Shown here piece by piece: positions 44,216-52,777 of a DNA stretch of 64,000 nucleotides (position 1 is the first letter of the stretch; every line of letters starts with the position of its first letter). Source of the stretch: Lachnospiraceae bacterium. Its GTDB lineage: Bacteria > Bacillota > Clostridia > Lachnospirales > Lachnospiraceae. The notes beneath the pieces were generated by a model, which saw only the letters and a list, made by a program, of their open reading frames with translations, was not told where the DNA came from and did not search any database. Where the stretch lies: NCBI GenBank assembly GCA_031280955.1, contig JAITGA010000001.1, positions 1 through 64,000 of the forward strand, read 5' to 3'. The position numbers were made by a program, and so were the translations under genes.

Positions 44216-45568
44216 GTGGGTGATGGATTGAATAAGATGTCAACAGTCGGCATATTGGCTTCCGATGGCAGTAATCGACAAAAAGTAGTACTGACAGCAA
44301 CCCTTTTCATGGGTCTTGCGCATATTATTTATTTTCGCCAGTACCTTAAAGGGGCAATTTATGCATTACTTGAGGTGATTTTTATCATCTTTATTCCTAC
44401 GATAGTCAGAAGAATCAGTAGTCTGATTATTTTGGGTGAACCCCAGCCTGATTTACCGATTATGCAACGTGATAACTCAATGTTCATGTTGATAGACGGA
44501 GTTATCACGATAATAATAATAGCTATCTTCTTCGTTATTTATTATCTGTCGGTAAAAGATGCGACTCATGAGTATCATGATTACTGCATCAATCATGGTG
44601 AGTACAAAAGCAACCGCAGTTCATTTGCCAATTTGCTGGGTAAGGCATTTCCCGTAGTTGGATTGGCTCCAAGTATTGGTTTGGTGGTCTTCTTCGTCTT
44701 AGTCCCGCTCTTATTTTCTGCTGCCGTGGCATTTACTAATTATGCCTCGCCGGGACATATCCCGCCGGGGAATACTGTTGATTGGGTCGGTAGTGAGAAT
44801 TTCACCAGTCTGTTTGGCGGTAGTTCTGAATGGACATCGGCTTTTATCCGGGTGGCGATATGGACACTTACTTGGGCGACGGCGGCAACGGTGACATGTT
44901 ATTTTGGCGGACTTTTGATGGCTGTCGTCCTTCATGAATCAAAAATCCTCATCAAACCATTCTTCCGTACCATCTTCATCTTGCCATATGCCGTTCCGGC
45001 GGTGGTTAGCATGTTAGTATGGCAAAACCTATTGAATGGCACATTTGGGATTATTAATCGTACCTTGATCGAGATTGGGGTGATGAGTACGCCGATTCCT
45101 TGGTTGTCAGATGCCTCACTGGTGAAATTCGTCGTTGTTGCCATCAACTTGTGGGCAGGTTTTCCTTATTTCATGTTACTTTCGATGGGGACAATGACAG
45201 CGATATCAGCTGATGTTTATGAAGCTGCCAAGATTGACGGTGCGAGTAAGTTTCAGGTTTTCCGGCGGATATCCTTGCCGCTCGTACTTTACCAGACAAT
45301 GCCGCTTATTATTATGTCATTTACGCACAATGTCAACAATTTCGGGGCGATTTTCTTCCTGACGGGTGGAGGCCCGACAGCTGCTGATTCCACTACTTCC
45401 GGGGCAGGAGCAACCGATATCTTGGTGACTTGGATTTACAAACTGACGATCAACCTACAACAATATAAGTATGCGGCAGTAATAGCGGTATTGATATTTG
45501 TCGTACTGGCACCGTTTGCAATCTGGAATTTCAGCCGTACCAAATCATACAGGGAGGGTGAACTATGA
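44216..45568 (+). CDS. ganP: Galacto-oligosaccharide ABC permease (MalF/GanP type)
   Basis: A 450-residue membrane protein with an N-terminal extension of three helices (about 25-150) ahead of the six-helix permease core, as in MalF. The coupling EAA loop is YEAAKIDGASKFQVFRRISLPL near residues 338-360. The start is uncertain: GTG at 44216, TTG at 44228 or ATG at 44237, none with a strong ribosome binding site. The gene overlaps ganQ by four bases (ATGA). No ATPase gene is in the operon, so a shared MsmX-type ATPase encoded elsewhere is expected, as for B. subtilis GanPQ. Confidence 0.85.
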   Translation: MGDGLNKMSTVGILASDGSNRQKVVLTATLFMGLAHIIYFRQYLKGAIYALLEVIFIIFIPTIVRRISSLIILGEPQPDLPIMQRDNSMFMLIDGVITIIIIAIFFVIYYLSVKDATHEYHDYCINHGEYKSNRSSFANLLGKAFPVVGLAPSIGLVVFFVLVPLLFSAAVAFTNYASPGHIPPGNTVDWVGSENFTSLFGGSSEWTSAFIRVAIWTLTWATAATVTCYFGGLLMAVVLHESKILIKPFFRTIFILPYAVPAVVSMLVWQNLLNGTFGIINRTLIEIGVMSTPIPWLSDASLVKFVVVAINLWAGFPYFMLLSMGTMTAISADVYEAAKIDGASKFQVFRRISLPLVLYQTMPLIIMSFTHNVNNFGAIFFLTGGGPTAADSTTSGAGATDILVTWIYKLTINLQQYKYAAVIAVLIFVVLAPFAIWNFSRTKSYREGEL

Positions 45569-46410
45569 GTAAAATAAAGAACTTTTACCGCTACCTTAAT
45601 ACAACAATCGTGATGATTTTCCTGTGTGCGATTACTTTCTTGGTTATTTATCCATTGGTTTATACTGTAAGTGGAGCATTGTCTCCGGGACGAACGATGG
45701 CAACACTCAACATTGTTCCTTTTGCCAATGGTATTACTTTTGAACACTATACATATCTGTTCACCACCACTCCGTATTGGTCATGGTTTCGCAATACCTT
45801 TGTCATAGCGATATCGACATCAGCAATGACGATACTGGTAGCTTCAATGGGAGCTTATGTCTTTTCCCGCTTCCGTTTCCCGGTCAAGAAACAGATGTTG
45901 ATGGCACTTTTGGTATTACAGATTTTCCCGTCTTTCGTTGGCATGGTGGCGATATATGTCATTCTACTGAGAATTGGCGGGCTTGATACCTTATGGGGTT
46001 TGGTGCTGATTTATGTGGCAGGAAATGTTCCTTACAATGTATGGCTGGTAAAGAGTTACATGGACACGATACCAAGAGCGCTTGATGAAGCGGCACGAAT
46101 CGATGGAGCTAGTCATTTCCGTACTTTTTCCACGATTATCCTGCCGGTTGCCAAACCGATTATTACCTTTTTGGCGATAGTCAGTTTCACCGCTCCGTGG
46201 ATGGACTTCATCTTCCCCAAGCTGGTACTGCGTTCGGCTGATAAGCAGACACTAGCGATTGGGTTGTTTAACTTCGTGACTGATAGGAAAAATGAGTTCT
46301 CAAACTTTACTGCCGGGGCGTTATTGGTGGCGATACCATTTGTTATCTTCTTTATCATCACCCAAAACATTTTGGTAACGAGTATGAGTGGGTCAGCGGT
46401 TAAGGAATAG
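45565..46410 (+). CDS. ganQ: Galacto-oligosaccharide ABC permease (MalG/GanQ type)
   Basis: A 281-residue six-helix permease of the MalG family. It has the EAA loop DEAARIDGASHFRTFSTIILPV near residues 172-193, and a C-terminus SGSAVKE that is short and typical of MalG. The four-base overlap with ganP and GGAGGG upstream indicate coupled translation. It forms the channel with GanP. The galactanase gene begins five bases after its stop, tying the importer to galactan breakdown. Confidence 0.88.
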   Translation: MSKIKNFYRYLNTTIVMIFLCAITFLVIYPLVYTVSGALSPGRTMATLNIVPFANGITFEHYTYLFTTTPYWSWFRNTFVIAISTSAMTILVASMGAYVFSRFRFPVKKQMLMALLVLQIFPSFVGMVAIYVILLRIGGLDTLWGLVLIYVAGNVPYNVWLVKSYMDTIPRALDEAARIDGASHFRTFSTIILPVAKPIITFLAIVSFTAPWMDFIFPKLVLRSADKQTLAIGLFNFVTDRKNEFSNFTAGALLVAIPFVIFFIITQNILVTSMSGSAVKE

Positions 46411-46415
46411 GAATC

Positions 46416-48437
46416 ATGAAAAGAAATAGCAGAAGTAAGTTTCAAGCAGTTTATTTTGTCCTACTGGCGGCAGGTCTCGCTCTTATCTTGGGCGGGTGCA
46501 GCAAATCTGACCCCCTGCCGCCGTGGGTTGACTTCCCTGATGAGGCGATCGCAAGCTCAATTTTCGTCCAACAGGTAGAGGGTTTGCCCGGCAATTTCAT
46601 CATGGGAGCGGATGTCAGTTCTTTCATTTCCCAAATTGAAAGTGGGGTGGTTTTCCACGACTGGGATGGTAATATTCTTGATGAGCAGGGTTTCTTTGAC
46701 CTGTTGGCGGCATCAGGGCTCAATTATGTGCGTTTGCGGATATGGAACGATCCTTATGATGAGCAGGGACGCGGGTATGGTGGTGGCAATAATGATACGG
46801 AAAAAGCGATACGGATGGGAGAATGGGCAACCAAGGCGGGGTTGAAAGTCATGCTCAATTATCACTACTCTGATTTTTGGGCTGATCCATCGAAACAACT
46901 CACTCCCAAGGCATGGGAGGGATTGACGATAGAGGACAAAGCTATTGCTCTCGGCGATTTTACCACCGGTAGTCTTACCGAGATACTCCGTGCGGGGGTT
47001 GATGTCGGCATGGTACAAATCGGTAATGAGACTAATTATGGTTTTAGCGGGGAAACGACTTGGGTAAATATGGCGATGTTATATCGTCATGGGGCTGATG
47101 CGGTAAGAAAAGTGGCGAAGCAGCAAAGAAAGGATATTTTGGTCGCTGTCCATTTCACCGACCCTCATCATGGTGATTCATTCGTCCGTTATGCTTCAAT
47201 TATGGACAATTTCGGAGTCGATTATGATGTTTTCGTGACTTCGTATTATTCATTTTGGCATGGTACGCTAGATAATCTCACGGATGTGTTATCGCAAATA
47301 GCTACGACCTATGACAAAAAGGTAATGGTCGGCGAGACTTCGTATGTTTATACCTTTGATGAGGGTGGCGGGCATGGTCATTCACTAAGCGAGGGTACGG
47401 CAGGGGTTAGATATATTTATCCGGTTTCTGTCCAAGGGCAGGCTACCGCTGTCCGTGATGTGATTGCTGCGGTGGCGGCAGTCGGTGAAGCAGGAGTAGG
47501 GGTGTTTTATTGGGAGCCGGCATGGATACCCGTTGCCGTGTATAATGGTGACGATGCAATGCTCGCTAGGAATCGCAGTATATGGGAGGCATATGGTTCT
47601 GGTTGGGCTTCCAGTTTCGCAAGTGGCTATGACCCTGCCGATGCGGGGGTTTATTTCGGTGGTTCATCATGGGAAAACCAAGCGATGTTTGATTATTCGG
47701 GGCATCCTTTGGCTTCGCTCAACATATGGCGGTATGTTCATAGCGGTGCGACTACCTCACTACGGATAGAGCGGGTCGAGGATACTTTCCACAAGGTTAA
47801 TCCCGGTGAAGAAGCAGTATTGCCTGATATAGCTGTTATCCTGTATAATAATGGTGATGTCGAATGGAGGGAAGTAGTCTGGGATAGCGGGCAAATCGCT
47901 GATGCCGTGGCAAATGGCAGGGGTGAGTACTTGATCACGGGAACAGTTAGTGTCGCTGATGAGGTATTTGCCGCTAGGTGTTATTTGACGATAGATGTCA
48001 TCAATTATGTGCCTGACCCCAGCTTTGAAGAGGGTAACTGGGGTGATTGGCAGATATCAGATATGGCAATGGCAGGGATACGCCATGAACCAAGCAATGC
48101 CAAGACAGGAGAGTATTGTCTTCATTTTTGGAATAGCGGGGAGGTTGGGTTCACCGCAGAGCTTACAATTGACGGACTTGCTTCGGGGTATTATAATTAC
48201 TCTGTATCGTTACAAGGCGGTGATGCCGCTCCTGACTCAAAATTCTTGATTTATGCTATCAGCGATGAAAGGTATGAAATGGAAACAAGAACCACGAGAT
48301 GGCAGGAATGGCAGTCTCCCGAGATAAGCGGGATATGGGTAGGTGATGACGGTAGGGTAACAATCGGTGTCTCGGTAAACGCTACTGCGGGAGCGTGGGG
48401 AAGTTTTGATGATTTTTATCTTTTCCGAACTGATTAG
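46416..48437 (+). CDS. ganB: Arabinogalactan endo-beta-1,4-galactanase, GH53, lipoprotein
   Basis: A 673-residue surface enzyme. The lipobox is LGGC (Cys28). The GH53 domain (about 58-400) starts FIMGADVSSF and has the acid/base Glu205 in VQIGNETN and the nucleophile Glu307 in VGETSY; WEPAWIPV follows near residue 370. After it comes an Ig-like bacterial module (about 455-535) and a galactan-binding beta-sandwich similar to CBM61 (about 540-670; DPSFEEGNWGDW). It cuts beta-1,4-galactan side chains of pectin into oligosaccharides that the linked transporter takes up. A GH42 beta-galactosidase (ganA) is not in the window, so intracellular processing must be encoded elsewhere. Confidence 0.92.
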   Translation: MKRNSRSKFQAVYFVLLAAGLALILGGCSKSDPLPPWVDFPDEAIASSIFVQQVEGLPGNFIMGADVSSFISQIESGVVFHDWDGNILDEQGFFDLLAASGLNYVRLRIWNDPYDEQGRGYGGGNNDTEKAIRMGEWATKAGLKVMLNYHYSDFWADPSKQLTPKAWEGLTIEDKAIALGDFTTGSLTEILRAGVDVGMVQIGNETNYGFSGETTWVNMAMLYRHGADAVRKVAKQQRKDILVAVHFTDPHHGDSFVRYASIMDNFGVDYDVFVTSYYSFWHGTLDNLTDVLSQIATTYDKKVMVGETSYVYTFDEGGGHGHSLSEGTAGVRYIYPVSVQGQATAVRDVIAAVAAVGEAGVGVFYWEPAWIPVAVYNGDDAMLARNRSIWEAYGSGWASSFASGYDPADAGVYFGGSSWENQAMFDYSGHPLASLNIWRYVHSGATTSLRIERVEDTFHKVNPGEEAVLPDIAVILYNNGDVEWREVVWDSGQIADAVANGRGEYLITGTVSVADEVFAARCYLTIDVINYVPDPSFEEGNWGDWQISDMAMAGIRHEPSNAKTGEYCLHFWNSGEVGFTAELTIDGLASGYYNYSVSLQGGDAAPDSKFLIYAISDERYEMETRTTRWQEWQSPEISGIWVGDDGRVTIGVSVNATAGAWGSFDDFYLFRTD

Positions 48438-48446
48438 GCGTAAATA

Positions 48447-48479
48447 TTGCTCCACCAATTAAGCTTTGCAGGGGAGCAA
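48447..48479 (+). terminator. Possible terminator hairpin after ganB
   Basis: Inverted repeat TTGCTCC (48447-48453) and GGAGCAA (48473-48479) with a 19-base loop, ten bases after the ganB stop. There is no T run directly after it, so termination is uncertain. The text CTCCACCAA...AAG.TT in its loop also occurs upstream of the aminopeptidase gene at 58191-58207. Confidence 0.35.
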
Positions 48480-48528
48480 CTAACTATATTTTCAAAATAA
48501 TTTTTCACATAGAGAGGAGTAAGTGTTG

Positions 48529-49818
48529 ATGAAAGCTTACAAGGAAATGTCGAAGCAGGAACTGGAGGGGTTGCGGGTGGAGTTTGAAACCGCATATGAG
48601 GCGGCGAAAGCCAAGGGGATGAAGCTTGATATGTCACGGGGCAAACCGGCATCGGAGCAGCTTGATTTTGCCAGCGGGATTTTGCAAACGGTTAATTATG
48701 AAAATGCCCATATTGCCGAGGATGGTACTGATTGCCGCAATTATGGCGGTTTGACAGGGATACCCGAAGCCCGGCGTTTGGTCGGCGAATTGATGGATGT
48801 TCCGGCAGCAAATGTTATCGTCCGTGATAATTCGAGTCTAAATATTATGCATGATGTTATTTCTCGCTCAGTCACGCATGGGGTAATGGGTGAGCCGGCA
48901 TGGAAGTTGCTTGATAAAGTCAAGTTTCTTTGTCCTGCGCCGGGTTATGATCGTCATTTTGCCGTGACGGAGTATTACGGGATAGAGATGATTACCGTGC
49001 CGATGACAGCAACGGGTCCGGATATGGATATCGTGGAGAAGCATGTCAATAGTGATGAAACAGTAAAGGGAATCTGGTGTGTGCCTAAGTATTCCAATCC
49101 GCAGGGTATCAGTTACTGTGATGAGACGGTGAAAAGGTTTGCCGCTCTTCGTCCGGCGGCGGCGGATTTTCGGATATTCTGGGATGATGCTTATGTGACT
49201 CATCATCTGTATGAGGAAGAAGATAAGCGTGATTTCATTCTGGAAATACTAGGTGAATGTGAAAAAGCGGGTAATCCCGATATGGTTTATAAGTTTTGCT
49301 CATTCTCAAAAATTAGTTTCGCCGGAGCAGGTATTTCCGCAGTAGCTTCATCAAAAGCCAATCTCGATTATATGTTGGGTTCGCTCTTTTTCCAGACAAT
49401 CGGGCCGGACAAGCTTAATATGCTTCGTCATGCGAAGTTTTTCCGTGATCTCGATGGAATCAATGCCCATATGGCAAAACACGCTGCTTTGTCGCGGCCG
49501 AAGTTTGAGATGATTGCTGAGTTTCTCACGAAAGAGCTGGGTGGTCTGGGTATCGGGACTTGGATCAATCCCCGTGGCGGCTACTTTGTCTCTTTCGATT
49601 CGTTGCCGGGTTGTGCGAAAGCGATTATTGCTCTGCTAAAAGAGGCAGGGGTGGTGATGACTCCGGCAGGGGCGACTTATCCATATGGCAAAGACCCCGA
49701 AGATACGAATATCCGTATTGCCCCGACCTTTCCGCCGTTAGCGGAGTTGGTACAGGCAATGGAGTTGTTTGTGCTTTGCGTGAAGTTGGCGAGTGTGAGG
49801 AAGTTGCTGGCAGGGTAG
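48529..49818 (+). CDS. PLP-dependent aminotransferase class I (MocR-like domain family)
   Basis: A 429-residue fold-type I aminotransferase of the family annotated as Aminotran_MocR/putative aminotransferase in Clostridia. It has an N-terminal KLDMSRGKPASEQLDFA signature, RDNSSLNIMHDVI, a PAPGYDRHF strand, WCVPKYSNPQG, the WDDAYVTHHLY aspartate pocket and a PLP-lysine in FCSFSKISFAGAG. It probably transfers amino groups between aspartate or another amino acid and 2-oxoglutarate. In-frame GTG (48523) and TTG (48526) exist, but the ATG at 48529 fits GGAG at 48516-48519 best. It is not part of an obvious pathway cluster. Confidence 0.85.
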   Translation: MKAYKEMSKQELEGLRVEFETAYEAAKAKGMKLDMSRGKPASEQLDFASGILQTVNYENAHIAEDGTDCRNYGGLTGIPEARRLVGELMDVPAANVIVRDNSSLNIMHDVISRSVTHGVMGEPAWKLLDKVKFLCPAPGYDRHFAVTEYYGIEMITVPMTATGPDMDIVEKHVNSDETVKGIWCVPKYSNPQGISYCDETVKRFAALRPAAADFRIFWDDAYVTHHLYEEEDKRDFILEILGECEKAGNPDMVYKFCSFSKISFAGAGISAVASSKANLDYMLGSLFFQTIGPDKLNMLRHAKFFRDLDGINAHMAKHAALSRPKFEMIAEFLTKELGGLGIGTWINPRGGYFVSFDSLPGCAKAIIALLKEAGVVMTPAGATYPYGKDPEDTNIRIAPTFPPLAELVQAMELFVLCVKLASVRKLLAG

Positions 49819-49829
49819 GGCTATCATGG

Positions 49830-49874
49830 ATGGAGCTTAGGTATGGTTTCAACAATATGAAACATACCACGCTC
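49830..49874. repeat. Palindromic element, short form
   Basis: An imperfect inverted repeat: left arm GGAGCTTAGGTATGGTTTC (49832-49850), short loop, right arm GAAACATACCACGCTC (49859-49874). The same arms recur 71 bases downstream around a 108-base insert. It follows the aminotransferase stop by 11 bases. Confidence 0.8.
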
Positions 49875-49900
49875 TGAAAGTGTATATAAGAAATTCCCAA

Positions 49901-50050
49901 ATGGAGCTTAGGTATGGTTTCAACAACGGGGACGCTCTCGCTTCGTATAGAACGTAGCGTTACATAAGGTGCCAGCCCGACGAGCGGGCTATACACCACC
50001 TAAGTAACGACGTTCTATAAGCCCCCGTTTTTTGAAACATACCACGCTCC
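49901..50050. repeat. Palindromic element, long form with nested palindrome
   Basis: The same left arm and loop start as the short form (identical from 49901 to 49926) and the same right arm (50034-50050), but with 107 bases between instead of three. The insert is itself a long interrupted palindrome: CGGGG/CCCCG ends, TATAGAACGT (49946-49955) with ACGTTCTATA (50010-50019), GTTAC with GTAAC, GGTG with CACC, and AGCCCG (49974-49979) with CGGGCT (49985-49990). A run of six T follows the inner right end. The gap 49819-50191 has no gene; it holds these two elements and the repeat at 50079. Confidence 0.8.
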
Positions 50051-50078
50051 TTGACTTGTAACAGCATTCCTTATAGCC

Positions 50079-50135
50079 GTCATTGCGAGCGTAGCGCAAC
50101 TCAACCCGCTTTGCGGGTATGGGATAGCAATCCAC
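50079..50135. repeat. GTCATTGCGAG-type interspersed repeat, variant copy
   Basis: It starts with GTCATTGCGAGCGTAGCG (50079-50096) and ends AGCAATCCACA, the two halves of the repeat seen at 38712-38908. In between is an extra hairpin ACCCGC (50104-50109)/GCGGGT (50113-50118). It lies 57 bases before the Nudix gene start. A 12-mer CCACGCTCCTTG at about 50043 recurs shortly after it. Confidence 0.75.
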
Positions 50136-50191
50136 ACCGACCACGCTCCTTGCATAGCGGCATAGTATCCGACAGAAAGGTTTCGGGCAAC

Positions 50192-50731
50192 ATGGAGCAG
50201 ATTAAGCGTGTCTCACGCGAGCTAATTCATAAAGGCAGGATTTTGGATTTCTACGAAGATACGATGCAAATGCCCGATGGTAATGTCGTCAAATGGGATT
50301 TTCTCGCTCATGTCGGAGCGGTGGCGGTGTTACCGATTCTCGAAGATGGGCGGGTAGTAATGGTACGCCAGTATCGCAATGCTTTGGAGCGGGAGTTGCT
50401 TGAGCTTCCTGCGGGTAAGCTTGACTATCCCCATGAGCCGGGGTTGGAGGTCGCAAAGCGGGAGTTGGCGGAAGAGACGGGTTACACGGCGAAGTCGTAT
50501 GAATTGTTGCTCTCATTTTATACGGCGGTGGCTTTTTGTAATGAAAAGATAGATGTCTATCTGGCGAAAGGCTTAGAGGCGGGAGAGCAAGCACTTGACC
50601 AATACGAGTATGTCAGTGTCGAAATCCACCACTTGGATGAAGTGTGCCGGATGATATGGGCGGGTGAAATCGTCGATATGAAGACAGTAGCGGCTATTAT
50701 GGCGTACAAGAGCTCTTATCAGGGGAGTTGA
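50192..50731 (+). CDS. ADP-ribose pyrophosphatase-type Nudix hydrolase
   Basis: A 179-residue Nudix protein of the NudF/ADP-ribose pyrophosphatase group. It has GAVAVLPIL, VRQYR and then the Nudix box AGKLDYPHEPGLEVAKRELAEETGY, with one residue more than the usual spacing between the first Gly and Glu. It hydrolyses ADP-ribose or related nucleoside diphosphates to clear reactive intermediates. The frame is open back to 50051 through repeat DNA, but the ATG at 50192 gives the normal N-terminus (MEQIKRVSRE). A hairpin spans its stop codon (50723-50743). Confidence 0.88.
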   Translation: MEQIKRVSRELIHKGRILDFYEDTMQMPDGNVVKWDFLAHVGAVAVLPILEDGRVVMVRQYRNALERELLELPAGKLDYPHEPGLEVAKRELAEETGYTAKSYELLLSFYTAVAFCNEKIDVYLAKGLEAGEQALDQYEYVSVEIHHLDEVCRMIWAGEIVDMKTVAAIMAYKSSYQGS

Positions 50732-50743
50732 ACTTCAACTCCC
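50723..50743 (+). terminator. Perfect palindrome at the end of the Nudix gene
   Basis: GGGAGTTGAA (50723-50732) and TTCAACTCCC (50734-50743) around one central base. RNA could form an eight or nine base-pair stem. It spans the stop codon and ends 22 bases before hflX. With no T run it may be a weak terminator, an mRNA-end stabiliser or a protein site. Confidence 0.45.
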
Positions 50744-50765
50744 TCTGCGATATCAAGGAAATACT

Positions 50766-52043
50766 ATGGACACCAAGAACGATATCCGGGAACAGGCAAT
50801 TCTCTGCGGGGTAGATACAGGGGTAGAGGGGAGTTTTGATTCCTGTATGGAAGAGTTGGAGCGACTGGCAGCGGCAGCGATGTATGAAACTGTCGGTGTA
50901 ATAACGCAAAAAATGACCGAAAAACACCGTTCGCTCTATGTTGGTCAAGGAAAAGCACAGGAGATAAAAGAGGCGGCTCTTGCTTTGGAAGCGGGAACTT
51001 TGATTCTTTATGATAATTTGTCACCATCACAAATACGCAACTTGCAACGGGAAACGGAGTTGATGGTGCTGGATCGTACCGCTCTCATTTTGGAAATATT
51101 CGCCAGTCGTGCCAAAAGTCGTGAGGCGAAGTTGCAAGTAGAAACGGCGACCCTCGAATATATGTTGCCACGTCTGGTGGGGATGCGTGAGGCACTAAAT
51201 AGACAGGCAGGAGCAAGCGGGGCGATGTCGAGTCGTGGCGGCGGGGAAAAGAAGTTGGAGCTTGATCGCCGCAAGATTAACCGCCGTCTTGATGAGCTAA
51301 AGAGAGAACTGACGAATATTGCCGCTGACCGTGATATCATGCGAAAAAAGCGGCTTTCTGCCCGCATACCGTTGGTATCATTGGTAGGTTATACGAATGT
51401 GGGGAAATCCACACTCCTCAATTCGATGATGACGGTTTTTTCAGCAAAGACAGAGGGTGTGTATGTCGAAGATATGTTGTTTGCGACCCTTGACACGACG
51501 ATACGAAGGATAGAGACCGGCGATAATCAAGACTTTTTGCTCGCTGATACGGTGGGATTTATTCATCGTTTGCCCCATGGTTTGGTCAAGGCTTTTCGTT
51601 CCACGCTCGAAGAGGTAAAAAACGCTGATTTGTTGCTTCATGTCGTTGATTACAGCGATGAAAACCACAAGGAGCAGATAAGGGACACGCTTACGACCCT
51701 AGATGAACTGGGTGCTTCGGGGATACCGATGATTACGGTTTATAACAAGGCGGATCTTTGCATGAGTGAACTGCCTTTTCAAATGGATGAGGAGAAGATA
51801 TATATTGCCGCCGGGAAGCAGGTGGGGATAACGGAGTTGGCAAAGATGATTGTTGCCAAGGTTTATGCCGGTTTCGTGGAAGTGAACTTTTTGATACCAT
51901 ATAATGAGGGAAATTTGGTTGCTTATTTACGGGAAACGGCTATGATAAAGGAATGTGAATATCTGGAGGAAGGAACACGAATGAGGGTTAGCTGTCATAT
52001 CGCTGACCAAAAAAAGTATAGTGCCTATGTCATTACGGATTAA
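50766..52043 (+). CDS. hflX: GTPase HflX
   Basis: A 425-residue ribosome-associated GTPase. The N-terminal HflX domain (about 1-195) has the glycine-rich GQGKAQEIKEAAL and the family stretch LQVETATLEYMLPRLVGM, followed by SSRGGGEKKLELDRR. The G domain has GYTNVGKST (G1, near residue 207), DTVGFIHRLPH (G3) and NKADL (G4). HflX splits stalled or hibernating 70S ribosomes after stress. It starts with AAGGAAA upstream and overlaps the following pseudouridine synthase gene by 17 bases. Confidence 0.94.
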   Translation: MDTKNDIREQAILCGVDTGVEGSFDSCMEELERLAAAAMYETVGVITQKMTEKHRSLYVGQGKAQEIKEAALALEAGTLILYDNLSPSQIRNLQRETELMVLDRTALILEIFASRAKSREAKLQVETATLEYMLPRLVGMREALNRQAGASGAMSSRGGGEKKLELDRRKINRRLDELKRELTNIAADRDIMRKKRLSARIPLVSLVGYTNVGKSTLLNSMMTVFSAKTEGVYVEDMLFATLDTTIRRIETGDNQDFLLADTVGFIHRLPHGLVKAFRSTLEEVKNADLLLHVVDYSDENHKEQIRDTLTTLDELGASGIPMITVYNKADLCMSELPFQMDEEKIYIAAGKQVGITELAKMIVAKVYAGFVEVNFLIPYNEGNLVAYLRETAMIKECEYLEEGTRMRVSCHIADQKKYSAYVITD

Positions 52044-52761
52044 CAAATATATCGCCGCCGCCGGAATTTGCTCACGGCGGGAAGCAGATCGCATGATTGC
52101 CGAAGGGCGGGTGAGTATAAATGGCGCAGTCGTCTTACTGGGACAGACAGTAGGGGATGATGACACGGTTAGCATTGACGGTGTAATAGTCAGTAAGCAA
52201 AGACCGCCGCTGCGGGTACTGGCTTTTAACAAGCCTGTCGGGGTCACTTGTACTGCCAAAGACCCTCATAGCGACCTCATTATCAGTGATATCATCACTT
52301 ATCCTGTTCGTCTGACTTATGCGGGGCGGCTTGACCGTGATTCCGAGGGATTATTATTATTAACCAATGATGGGATGTTGATAGAAAAGATGATGCGTGG
52401 CAGTCATGCGCATGAAAAGGAGTATGTGGTACGGATAGACCGTGAGCTGACAGCGGCGATGATAGCGAAAATGGAAGTGGGAATTTATCTGAAGGATTTG
52501 CGGATAACGACCAGACCATGTCAGATTACACCCCTAAGTGAGGATACTTTTGTGATTGTCCTGACCCAAGGTGTCAACAGGCAAATCCGGCGGATGTGTG
52601 CAGCTTGCGATGCCAATGTCATCACACTCAAACGGACGAGGGTTTTGTCAATTGAACTGGGCGAGCTAAAGAGCGGTGACTATCGTACCGTGGAGGGGGA
52701 AGAACTAAAGGAGCTTTACCGTTATTGCGGGATGGATGAAAATGAGGCTGTGATGGAGTAG
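52027..52761 (+). CDS. rluF: 23S rRNA pseudouridine synthase, RluF/RsuA family
   Basis: A 244-residue enzyme. The N-terminal S4 RNA-binding domain (MSLRINKYIAAAGICSRREADRMIAEGRV) is followed by the RsuA-type catalytic domain with the nucleophile Asp in AGRLDRDSEGLLLLTNDG near residue 105. The segment NKPVGVTCTAKDP and QGVNRQIRRMC fit RluF (target near U2604 of 23S rRNA in E. coli), but RluB or YtzG-type relatives cannot be excluded. The start is at the ATG 52027, inside the end of hflX; a GTG at 52021 is possible. Confidence 0.88.
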   Translation: MSLRINKYIAAAGICSRREADRMIAEGRVSINGAVVLLGQTVGDDDTVSIDGVIVSKQRPPLRVLAFNKPVGVTCTAKDPHSDLIISDIITYPVRLTYAGRLDRDSEGLLLLTNDGMLIEKMMRGSHAHEKEYVVRIDRELTAAMIAKMEVGIYLKDLRITTRPCQITPLSEDTFVIVLTQGVNRQIRRMCAACDANVITLKRTRVLSIELGELKSGDYRTVEGEELKELYRYCGMDENEAVME

Positions 52762-52777
52762 CTAGAAAGAGGTAAGT

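Noticed and set aside
42850-46410. Maltose transporter malEFG
   Set aside because: The family is the same, but the terminal GH53 galactanase in the operon points to galacto-oligosaccharides.
50051-50191. N-terminal extension of the Nudix gene
   Set aside because: The codons lie in interspersed repeat DNA, and the conserved N-terminus begins at 50192.
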